NCBI GenBank assembly: GCA_002281555.1
Contig: NCGJ01000004.1
Coordinates: forward strand, 62,001-126,000
Reading direction: 5' to 3'
Origin: Hydrogenophilales bacterium 28-61-23
GTDB taxonomy: Bacteria; Pseudomonadota; Gammaproteobacteria; Burkholderiales; Thiobacillaceae
Length of the DNA: 64,000 nt
Part shown: positions 1 to 7,334 of the stretch, in pieces
How the letters are laid out: each line of letters starts with the position of its first letter
Position numbering within the stretch: position 1 is the stretch's first letter
Notes under the pieces: model-generated
Told to the model about the DNA's origin: nothing
Seen by the model: only the letters and a program-made list of their open reading frames with translations
Databases searched by the model: none
Translations under genes and position numbers: made by a program

Positions 1-263
1 CGTATTTCTTCTTACGCTCGAAACAGAGCACAAACCTGGCTTCAATAAACCAGTCGAACGTTCTCGAATTGCCAGTGCCAATGCCGCCCGATGAGGAGCG
101 AACAACAATCCTCGAAGAAGTCCGGCGCTCGGCCAAAGCTACTACGGAGCTTATCCAGCATGTTCAGGAACACATAGAACGCCTTCGCGAGTACCGCTCC
201 TCCCTGATTTCAGCGGCAGTCACAGGACAGCTCGACATCAGTACGTTCAAGGAGGCCAACTGA
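1..263 (+). CDS. hsdS: Type I restriction specificity subunit HsdS, C-terminal fragment
   Basis: The frame is open from the left edge of the window, so only the last ~87 residues are present. The text ILEEVRRSAKATTELIQHVQ followed by LREYRSSLISAAVTGQLDI is the classic C-terminal end of HsdS: the distal conserved coiled-coil helix, then the RSSLISAAVTGQ motif. HsdS sets the DNA target of the type I methylase and restriction complex. The stop codon TGA shares one base with the ATG of the next gene. A strong Shine-Dalgarno AAGGAGG lies inside the last codons at 249-255. hsdM must lie to the left of the window. Identity is very likely; the recognition domains are not visible. Confidence 0.9.
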   Translation, partial: YFFLRSKQSTNLASINQSNVLELPVPMPPDEERTTILEEVRRSAKATTELIQHVQEHIERLREYRSSLISAAVTGQLDISTFKEAN

Positions 264-1144
264 TGGGAGTGGCCGACTGGTTTTCTGCGTTTTGTACGTC
301 TATACGGATTGGGACTGACTTGCGTTCCTCGATTGCGTACCGGACAAAGCGCATCACAAAGCAGCTCAACATGGACTCACGGAGTTCGTCCTCTGATACT
401 GCGAATAGCTTTTATGCAGGGTCATATGGAAGAAGTACTGCGGTTCCCAGCGTCAGCGATATAGACCTTGTCTACGTGCTGCCTTATGAAGTTTACGAGC
501 AGCACGACAAACTCAAAGGCAACAAGCAATCCACCCTGTTGCAGGCAGTTCGCAACACAATACGCAAGACCTACCCAACGTCAGCGATTTCTGGAGATGG
601 ACAAGTTGTTGCCATCGTGTTCAACGATGGCATTACATACGAAATTCTTCCCGCGTTTCTAAACAAAGACGGGAGCTACACCTACCCAGATTCGAACAAT
701 GGCGGCTCCTGGAAGGTCTGCAAGCCGAAGCATGAATTGGATGCGTTCTTGACGCGAAATGCGGAGTGCAATGGGAACTTAGTTGAGCTTGGACGGATGG
801 CCCGTGCTTGGCGTGACTATAACAATGTGCCAATGAGCGGCATGCTGATTGATACCTTGGCATATCAGTTCATTGCTGCGTGGAGTCATCGAGACAAGTC
901 CTACCTTTATTACGACTACCTGACGCGGGACTTCTTCAATTTTCTGGCCGCTCAGTCAGAAGCGCAAACGTACTGGCTTGCACCAGGCAGCAACTCGTAC
1001 GTCTGGAGAAAGGGTAAGTTTGAGTACAAGGCCCGTCAGGCTGAGTTGCGGGCCTTGGAGGCTATCGAGCATCAAGCCAATAACCGCGAATGGTCGGCCA
1101 AACAAAAATTCCGGGAGATATATGGAACAGCCTTCCCCGATTGA
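263..1144 (+). CDS. CD-NTase (SMODS-type nucleotidyltransferase) of a CBASS-like pair
   Basis: A 293-aa nucleotidyltransferase of the polymerase-beta / CD-NTase superfamily. The active site is visible as G53-S54 in AGSYGRST, followed by D66 and D68 in SDIDL. The third acidic position in the family motif (usually xDhhPaF) reads YEILPAF here, putting Glu127 in place of the common Asp. CD-NTases make cyclic di- or trinucleotides on phage infection and so activate an effector. The next gene encodes a two-TM SLATT effector, the expected partner. The start is fixed by AAGGAGG at 249-255 and by the TGATG overlap with hsdS. The cassette sits between hsdS and hsdR, which is unusual. Which nucleotide is made cannot be read from the sequence. 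Confidence 0.85.
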   Translation: MGVADWFSAFCTSIRIGTDLRSSIAYRTKRITKQLNMDSRSSSSDTANSFYAGSYGRSTAVPSVSDIDLVYVLPYEVYEQHDKLKGNKQSTLLQAVRNTIRKTYPTSAISGDGQVVAIVFNDGITYEILPAFLNKDGSYTYPDSNNGGSWKVCKPKHELDAFLTRNAECNGNLVELGRMARAWRDYNNVPMSGMLIDTLAYQFIAAWSHRDKSYLYYDYLTRDFFNFLAAQSEAQTYWLAPGSNSYVWRKGKFEYKARQAELRALEAIEHQANNREWSAKQKFREIYGTAFPD

Positions 1145-1709
1145 AAGTAAAGCCACGCCTTCAGCAATGACAGTGGAGGGTCAACTACGCGAAATGTATG
1201 GCCGAGTTGCCTATACGCATAAAACCCACGAAAAGATGGCGGACAGTTACATCGCCCGATATAAGTTCATCAAAACGGTCGAGATAGCGCTCTCCGCCAT
1301 TACTACAGGCAGCCTGCTGTTGGCGGTCTTCGGTGACTCCCATGAAGGGGCCGTCGTAGGGGCATTTCTTTCAACGGTGCTGCTTGGGCTTACGCTGTAC
1401 TTCAAGGAGGGCAACCTAGGGGAGCAATCGCAGAAACACACAGTTGTCGCATCTAAGCTCTGGGGCATCCGAGAGCAACTCTTAAGCCTACTGGTTGATA
1501 TGCGGGATGGTCGAGCAGTTGAAGATATTCGTGTAGCCCGCGACGCTATCAATGGCGAACTTGAGGCAATTTACAAGAGCGCACCAAGAACTACACCTAA
1601 AGCCTACGCTGCTGCGCAGAAGGCTTTGAAGGAGGCCGAAGAACTGTATTTCTCTGAGAATGAGCTTGACCACTTGCTCCCTGAGAAGCTCAGGTCAATG
1701 AGGCAATAG
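1122..1709 (+). CDS. SLATT-domain two-TM effector membrane protein
   Basis: A 195-aa protein with two hydrophobic segments, about residues 50-70 (ITTGSLLLAVF) and 77-95 (AFLSTVLLGLTLYF), followed by a helical, charged C-terminal region. This matches the SLATT fold (SMODS and SLOG associating two-TM effector), predicted to form a pore or disrupt the inner membrane when a CD-NTase signal arrives. The ATG at 1122 is preceded by GGGAG at 1113-1117 and overlaps the CD-NTase gene by 23 nt, which indicates translational coupling. A longer upstream reading in the same frame exists but would overlap the NTase much further, so it was not used. Assignment rests on the TM pattern and on the partner gene. 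Confidence 0.8.
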   Translation: MEQPSPIESKATPSAMTVEGQLREMYGRVAYTHKTHEKMADSYIARYKFIKTVEIALSAITTGSLLLAVFGDSHEGAVVGAFLSTVLLGLTLYFKEGNLGEQSQKHTVVASKLWGIREQLLSLLVDMRDGRAVEDIRVARDAINGELEAIYKSAPRTTPKAYAAAQKALKEAEELYFSENELDHLLPEKLRSMRQ

Positions 1710-1737
1710 AATCAACTATAAGATTGGCGAGAATGGA

Positions 1738-1824
1738 ATGAAAAAATTGGCGGAAGCAATATTTGGCTGGACGATGGCTACCTGGGTGTCGCTATACCGC
1801 TTCATTCGTCAACACGGTATCTAA
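1738..1824 (+). CDS. Possible 28-aa small protein between the SLATT gene and hsdR
   Basis: A short ORF starting MKKLAEAIFGWTMATW and ending FIRQHGI, lying exactly in the gap between the SLATT gene and hsdR and ending 6 nt before the hsdR ATG. It has a hydrophobic or amphipathic core flanked by basic residues, as in small membrane peptides. A ribosome site is weak (only GGCGAG nearby). It could equally be a leader whose translation feeds hsdR, which lacks an obvious ribosome site of its own. No family is recognised, and chance cannot be excluded for an ORF this short. Confidence 0.35.
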   Translation: MKKLAEAIFGWTMATWVSLYRFIRQHGI

Positions 1825-1830
1825 TAGTTA

Positions 1831-4800
1831 ATGCCCACCACCTCCAACGTCCATACCGAAAAAGTCTTCGAAGACGAGCTCTGCGCTCATCTGGCCGCCA
1901 ATGGCTGGTCCGTCCGCACCCACCTGAAAAACGCCACCGCCTACAGCCGCGAACTGGCCCTATTCCCTGATGACCTGCTTTTATATGTACAGGAGACACA
2001 GCCAAACGAGTGGGCCAAGTTCAAGAAGTGGCACAACGGCCAGTCCGAAACCATCTTCCTGAAACGCGTCGCCGAACAGCTCGACAAACACGGCACCCTG
2101 CACCTACTGCGCAAGGGCTTCAAAGACCGGGACGCCAAGTTCTTCCTCTGCCAGTTCCGCCCCGCTCACAAGAAAAACACTCAACTCTGGGACTGGTACG
2201 GCAAAAACCGCCTGACCGCCATCCGCCAACTCCACTTCAGCCTGCATAACGAGAAAAGCATCGACGTTGTGCTCTTCGTCAACGGCCTGCCGGTGGCCTC
2301 GGTCGAGCTCAAGACCGACCTGACCCAGAACATCCAGGACGCCATCCTCCAGTACAAGAAGGACCGCCTGCCCAAAGACCCCAAGAGCAAGGAACCGGAG
2401 CCGCTGCTGCAGTTCAAGACTCGCGCCCTAGTCCACTTCGCGGTATCGACCGACGAAGTGTTCATGACCACCAAGCTCGACGGGGATAAGACCTTCTTCC
2501 TGCCCTTCAACCTGGGCCGACCCGATGGCCTTGGCGGTGCCGGCGCCGGCAATCCCCCAGCCCCTGCGGGCAAGGGCTATCCGACCTGGTATCTGTGGGA
2601 GCACGTGTGGAGCCGGGATACCTGGCTCGATATCCTGGGCAATTTCCTGCACCTGGAGGTCAAAGAAGTCGAGGATGCCAAAACCGGCAAGAAAACCACC
2701 AAGGAAAACCTCATCTTCCCGCGCTTCCATCAATTGGATGCGGTCACCAGCTTGGTCAGTGCCGCTGCGCTGGAAGGTGTCGGAAACACGTACCTTGTCC
2801 AGCATTCTGCAGGGTCCGGCAAGTCGAACTCCATAGCATGGGCTGCGCATCGCCTAGCCAACCTGCACAACGACAAGGATGAAAAGGTCTTTGATTCGGT
2901 CATCGTTATCACGGACCGCAAAGTATTGGACCGGCAGCTACAAGAAACCATCAGCCAGTTCGAGCACAAGGCCGGTGTTGTCCAGAAGATTGACCAGAAC
3001 AGCGACCAGCTTGCCAAAGCCTTGAACGATGGTGTTCCGGTCATTGTCACCACCCTGCAGAAATTTCCGTTCATCATGTCCAAGGTCTCTGGCATGAGCG
3101 GCAAGAAGTTCGCACTCATTGTTGACGAGGCACATTCGAGCCAGTCTGGCTCGGCCGCCCAGAAGCTTCGGAAAGCACTCACCACGAAAGGCGCTACGAC
3201 CAAGGTTGTCGTGCAGCTGGACGGTGAAGATGTTGAGGTCGATGCGGACGTAGAGGTAGACCCGGAGGACGTCACCACTGAAGACATCATCAACCAGGTC
3301 ATTGCCTCCCGGAAGCGCCCAGAGAACGTGTCCTACTTCGCGTTCACCGCCACTCCGAAAGCAAAGACCATGGAACTGTTCGGCCGTGCCGGGAGCATGG
3401 GATTGCCGGAGGCCTTCCACGTGTACTCGATGCGCCAGGCGATTGAAGAAGGCTTCATCCTGGACGTCCTGAAGAACTACACGTCCTACAAGGCCTTCTA
3501 CAAGCTGGGTTCGCAGGCCGATGAGAAGCTGGTGCCACAGATGAAGGCCAAGAAGACCTTGGCTCGGTTCGCCAATCTGCATGCGTACAACATCGCACAG
3601 AAGGTAGTGGTCATCGTTGAGCACTTCCGGGAACACGTGGCTTCAAAAATCGGGGGCAAAGCCAAGGCAATGGTGGTGACGGACAGCCGCGTAGCCGCTG
3701 TCCGCTACAAGCTGGCCATGGACAAGTATCTCAAGGAGCGTGGCTACCTGGACATGAGGGCCTTGGTGGCGTTTTCGGGCAAGGTAACTGACCCGGAGTC
3801 GGGCCCGGACGATTTCACCGAAGCCGGCATGAACCCGGATTCCAAGGGGCAAGCCCCGTCTGACGCATTCAAGGAAGACGTCTACCGGGTGCTTCTGGTC
3901 GCCAACAAGTACCAGACTGGCTTTGACCAGCCACTACTGCATAGCATGTACGTGGATAAGCGGCTTTCTGGCGTGATGGCGGTACAAACCTTATCCAGGC
4001 TGAACCGGACGCATCCGGGGAAGGAAGACACCTTCGTTCTGGACTTCGTGAACAAGCCGGATGAGATTCTGAAGAGCTTCCAGCCCTACTACCGGTCAGC
4101 GCAGCTGGAAGAAGTGACGGACCCCAACATCGTCCATGACCTGCAAATCAAGCTGGACAAGTCTGGTGTGTACTTCCAGACCGAGGTAGAGGCTTTCGCA
4201 GTCGACTTTTTCGACCCGAAGCGCAAACAAGCAAACTTGCATACGCACCTGAAGCCAGCGGCAGACCGGTTTGACGCGCTGGATGAGGAAAATGCCGAGA
4301 CCTTCCGTAAGGACCTAGGCACGTTCCTGCGAATGTATGACTTCCTGTCACAAATCATCCCTTACGAGGATGTGGAACTGGAGAAGCTGTACGTCTTTGG
4401 TAAGAACCTGATGCCACGGATTGCGGCGAGAGGCACGTTCAGTATTTTGGAACTGGATTCGGACGTGCGCCTGACCCACTACCGGCTTCAGAAACTGGGT
4501 GAGCAGAAGCTGGACCTGGGTTCGGGGGATGTGGTCGCGCTAAAGCCAGCAACTGACGCGGGGAGTGGCAAGGCCGTCACCGATGAGGAAAAGAAGCTCG
4601 CAGAGATTGTGGGGAAGATGAACGACCTGTTCTCTGGGGACTTGAGCGAAGCGGACCTGGTGGGCTACGTGACCACTATCAAAGGGAAGCTGCTGGAGAA
4701 CACGGCACTGGCGGAACAGGCGGAGAACAACAGCGAGACGCAGTTCACGCTGGGCGATTTCAAGGACATCCTGACCGACATCATCATTGAGGGTCAGGAA

Positions 4801-4914
4801 GGGCATAACAAGATTGCTGACCAGTTGCTGAAAGACGACCGGATATTTGCGGCTATGCAGGGGATGCTGGCAAAGATGGTTTACCAGTCATTCGCGCAGC
4901 AAAGGACCTTGTGA
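1831..4914 (+). CDS. hsdR: Type I restriction enzyme motor/nuclease subunit HsdR
   Basis: A 1027-aa HsdR. The N-terminal endonuclease domain shows D145 (SIDVVLF) and E159-x-K161 (VELKTD), the PD-(D/E)xK core. The SF2 translocase follows: Walker A SAGSGKS at 326-332, DEAH at 432-435, and FTATP further on. The C-terminal helical part would bind the methylase core. HsdR translocates DNA and cuts at a distance from the HsdS-selected site. It lies downstream of hsdS but is separated from it by the CD-NTase/SLATT pair. There is no evident Shine-Dalgarno just before the ATG. Length and motif order are normal for HsdR, so I regard it as intact. Confidence 0.95.
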   Translation: MPTTSNVHTEKVFEDELCAHLAANGWSVRTHLKNATAYSRELALFPDDLLLYVQETQPNEWAKFKKWHNGQSETIFLKRVAEQLDKHGTLHLLRKGFKDRDAKFFLCQFRPAHKKNTQLWDWYGKNRLTAIRQLHFSLHNEKSIDVVLFVNGLPVASVELKTDLTQNIQDAILQYKKDRLPKDPKSKEPEPLLQFKTRALVHFAVSTDEVFMTTKLDGDKTFFLPFNLGRPDGLGGAGAGNPPAPAGKGYPTWYLWEHVWSRDTWLDILGNFLHLEVKEVEDAKTGKKTTKENLIFPRFHQLDAVTSLVSAAALEGVGNTYLVQHSAGSGKSNSIAWAAHRLANLHNDKDEKVFDSVIVITDRKVLDRQLQETISQFEHKAGVVQKIDQNSDQLAKALNDGVPVIVTTLQKFPFIMSKVSGMSGKKFALIVDEAHSSQSGSAAQKLRKALTTKGATTKVVVQLDGEDVEVDADVEVDPEDVTTEDIINQVIASRKRPENVSYFAFTATPKAKTMELFGRAGSMGLPEAFHVYSMRQAIEEGFILDVLKNYTSYKAFYKLGSQADEKLVPQMKAKKTLARFANLHAYNIAQKVVVIVEHFREHVASKIGGKAKAMVVTDSRVAAVRYKLAMDKYLKERGYLDMRALVAFSGKVTDPESGPDDFTEAGMNPDSKGQAPSDAFKEDVYRVLLVANKYQTGFDQPLLHSMYVDKRLSGVMAVQTLSRLNRTHPGKEDTFVLDFVNKPDEILKSFQPYYRSAQLEEVTDPNIVHDLQIKLDKSGVYFQTEVEAFAVDFFDPKRKQANLHTHLKPAADRFDALDEENAETFRKDLGTFLRMYDFLSQIIPYEDVELEKLYVFGKNLMPRIAARGTFSILELDSDVRLTHYRLQKLGEQKLDLGSGDVVALKPATDAGSGKAVTDEEKKLAEIVGKMNDLFSGDLSEADLVGYVTTIKGKLLENTALAEQAENNSETQFTLGDFKDILTDIIIEGQEGHNKIADQLLKDDRIFAAMQGMLAKMVYQSFAQQRTL

Positions 4915-6395
4915 TGGCAAAGCAGGCAGTCCACAAGGTTTACTTCACGGACATTTTTGATATTTCGCCCGAAGCACTGGACGAATATGGTGCGTTCAAC
5001 ATCGCATTGGTAAATGACCTTCCGCTATTTATCGACCCGTTTCTACTATTCGACAGTGAGGATGCCAAGTACCGTGCGCTTCATGACGAAATAATTTCGT
5101 ATCTCTGCTTTCTCCGAGACCGGGCAGTTGCGGGCGAGCTAACCGAAGGGGCTATCTCGCAATGGCTTCTTTTCAAAGAGGTTAAACAAAACTGGCTAGG
5201 TTTCAGCAAAACGGGCAACAGTGGGACGGGGCTCGGCAAAGACTTCGCCACATCGCTAGCCAGAAACCTTACAACTGCGTTCAAGGACTTCGGTAGAGAA
5301 ACCATCACTTCTGGCAGCCATATTGAAAAGCTCGGATTACTCAGTAGCGGGGTGGGACGTGACCATCTCAGCGACTTTACCGCAAATCTTATCAAGGGAT
5401 TTCTTCTACAGTACACGGAGACTTTCGCCCTAGCGCGCATTCGCCCTGAAATGCGAAGAATTTATACAGTAAACCGGGTGAGCTTTGATTACGAGACAAA
5501 AAGATGGAAAAGTAAACAGTTCGAACTGCCTTATTATAATAACGATTTCGTGCTTCTAACTCCTAAAGAAATCCTAACTCGTGACGAGGCCTGGATTAAC
5601 CAGGGGGATATGCTGAGCCAGTTCACTCAGATTTGCTTGGCGATTCCTGACGACTCTCTCAGAGCTCAGGCAAACGAGCATTTCTTTGCTCAGATTACTA
5701 AACGTACAACCGAGAAGGAGCGCAAAACTGCGGCACTCCGGACAATTGAAAAGTTTCACGAACTCCTCGACTACTACGTAAAAGAAAAAGAAGCTAACGC
5801 TAGCGAGGCTCACAGCCAAAGCAATGCAAAAGTCAAAGAAACACAGAAACAGTTTGTCGAAAATATAAAGGCTTTAGTTAACGGGTACTTATCAGAAACG
5901 GACTTCTACTCCTGTGGAACTTCATATGTCGAAAGTTTAAAGAGGGTGCAATACCTGAAGCACGTGATTGAGGATAAAGGCGGTCATCGCTTGTTTTACG
6001 TCAACGGCAAGCCTATACAGCGCGAAACCGACCTCCACATCATGTACAGGCTCACCTGGTTCAATACTGACCTAGATGTAAACGCTGAAGTTAATAATGG
6101 CCGCGGCCCCGTTGATTACAAGATTTCAAAGGGGAAGGCGGACGCTAGTCTGGTTGAGTTCAAACTAGCAAAAAATACGGGACTTGAAAAAAATCTACAG
6201 CATCAGGTGAAGATATACGAGAAAGCTAGCGATGCGTCGGTATCTATCAAGGCTATATTGTATTTCTCAGAAGCAGAACATGTCAGAGTTGTGAAAATTC
6301 TCAATAAGCTCCAGCTCAATAATCAAGAAAACGTTGTCCTGATTGATGCGAGTTTGGAATCAAAAGTGTCGGCATCAAAGGCGAGCACGTCTTAG
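4914..6395 (+). CDS. Uncharacterised protein with C-terminal PD-(D/E)xK-like nuclease motif
   Basis: A 493-aa protein of no family I recognise. The ATG at 4914 shares one base with the hsdR stop (TGATG) and has AAAGGA at 4901-4906; a GTG three bases upstream is the alternative start. The N-terminal ~180 residues are globular (IALVNDLPLFIDPFLLFDS). The middle (about 265-320) is strongly charged and helical. The C-terminal part has RGPVDYKISKGKADASLVEF, ending E416-F-K418 with D401 upstream. This arrangement fits a PD-(D/E)xK nuclease core. Coupling to hsdR suggests an accessory nuclease or regulator of this restriction operon. The protein is richer in AAA/AAT codons than hsdR. Function is inference. 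Confidence 0.6.
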   Translation: MAKQAVHKVYFTDIFDISPEALDEYGAFNIALVNDLPLFIDPFLLFDSEDAKYRALHDEIISYLCFLRDRAVAGELTEGAISQWLLFKEVKQNWLGFSKTGNSGTGLGKDFATSLARNLTTAFKDFGRETITSGSHIEKLGLLSSGVGRDHLSDFTANLIKGFLLQYTETFALARIRPEMRRIYTVNRVSFDYETKRWKSKQFELPYYNNDFVLLTPKEILTRDEAWINQGDMLSQFTQICLAIPDDSLRAQANEHFFAQITKRTTEKERKTAALRTIEKFHELLDYYVKEKEANASEAHSQSNAKVKETQKQFVENIKALVNGYLSETDFYSCGTSYVESLKRVQYLKHVIEDKGGHRLFYVNGKPIQRETDLHIMYRLTWFNTDLDVNAEVNNGRGPVDYKISKGKADASLVEFKLAKNTGLEKNLQHQVKIYEKASDASVSIKAILYFSEAEHVRVVKILNKLQLNNQENVVLIDASLESKVSASKASTS

Positions 6396-6635
6396 TCTTA
6401 TTGTGCTGAGCTAAGCAGCGCAATGTTACCGAGGGCAGACCGGTTGGCGGCAACCGAGCAAGGTAGCACGCTTACTCAAGCTGTCCTTAGTGCTGAAACC
6501 TCCCAACTGCAAGCCGACCTTAGGCGGTTTCAGGGCGCAGTCGCACCCTCACAGCATTTGCACAGTAACCAGCAGAACAATCGACAAAGGTAATGTTGAG
6601 CGCGTCCTAGCTTTTTTTGACCATTAGACTGTCGC
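6396..6635. other. Intergenic gap between convergent genes
   Basis: No gene is supported here. One small hairpin is visible: CGGTTG (6441-6446), loop GCGG, CAACCG (6451-6456). A run of seven T occurs near 6611 but without a convincing stem before it. The flanking genes converge, so terminators would be expected, but I cannot point to a clear one. Confidence 0.4.
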
Positions 6636-7130
6636 TCAGAATCCTTGCCATAAACAGCCAGCCTTTCCCCGCATAGCTGAAACCTCCGCCTCCGCGTAAG
6701 CCCTGCGCTCTGCCTGGCTTTGCTCAAACGACCATTTCTTGGAATGCCATGCAGCACCTGCCGCAATCATCTGAATGCCGATGTCGTTTTCAGCCAGCGT
6801 CACCCGGCAGACGTCGCGTGCCCGGCTCTTTCCCCTGGCGGGCTGTAGCTTGTAGCAGTGTGCGTTAACCGTTTGCCCCTCAAGGAGCCGGCGCAGCGCT
6901 TCCATGCCTTCTCCGAAGCAGGGCCGCCCACGCTCGGGGGTATCAAAACCATTTGGGCGTATGCGGTGTTCAACACCATCTTGAGCAAGCATGTCGAAGG
7001 TGTCCCCGTCGACAATGTTGACCACCCGACCTGACAAATAGATGTCCTGCGCAACTTCGCTACCAATTGCCGAAGTCCACGCCCCCAGCAGCAGGGTGGA
7101 GCAAACGGCCAATCCTCTTAAACTCAGCAT
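6636..7130 (-). CDS. Secreted staphylococcal-nuclease-like (SNase) protein
   Basis: A 164-aa protein with an N-terminal signal peptide (LAVCSTLLLGAWTSAIGS) and a single SNase domain. The catalytic signature is present: VDGDTF for the metal-binding Asp, HRIRPNGFDTPE for the Arg/Asp/Glu set, and RDVCRV for the second Arg. The usual IRLxGIDAPE reads IRPNGFDTPE, a slightly divergent form. The protein should act in the periplasm or outside the cell as a Ca-dependent nuclease. It is transcribed on its own toward the restriction operon, and an inverted repeat lies 39-66 nt upstream of its start. A second, different SNase gene lies at 21055. Confidence 0.85.
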   Translation of the reverse strand: MLSLRGLAVCSTLLLGAWTSAIGSEVAQDIYLSGRVVNIVDGDTFDMLAQDGVEHRIRPNGFDTPERGRPCFGEGMEALRRLLEGQTVNAHCYKLQPARGKSRARDVCRVTLAENDIGIQMIAAGAAWHSKKWSFEQSQAERRAYAEAEVSAMRGKAGCLWQGF

Positions 7131-7168
7131 GGCACCCCCTCAAACTGGAACTATGCATCTCACCCCAC

Positions 7169-7196
7169 TTTTGACAAAATGCCCAAAATGTCAAAA
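7169..7196. promoter_or_regulatory. Inverted repeat TTTTGACA-N12-TGTCAAAA, candidate operator
   Basis: Perfect 8-bp arms at 7169-7176 and 7189-7196 are separated by 12 bases, with a centre-to-centre spacing of about two helical turns. It sits upstream of the minus-strand SNase gene and downstream of zorD. Each arm contains a TTGACA-like core, so it could also be a pair of opposed -35 elements. I see no matching -10 box at good distance. The regulatory role is inferred. Confidence 0.4.
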
Positions 7197-7334
7197 AACG
7201 CTGGAGTATCTTCACTTCACGCGAACTGAGCCAAAATAAATCATCTACGCGCGGTGCAGAGTGGCAACTGCAGCGGACCTGGAGTTTCGCAATGCCAGGC
7301 AGAGCTTCAGGCCGCCGCGCACGCGCAGGGCACA

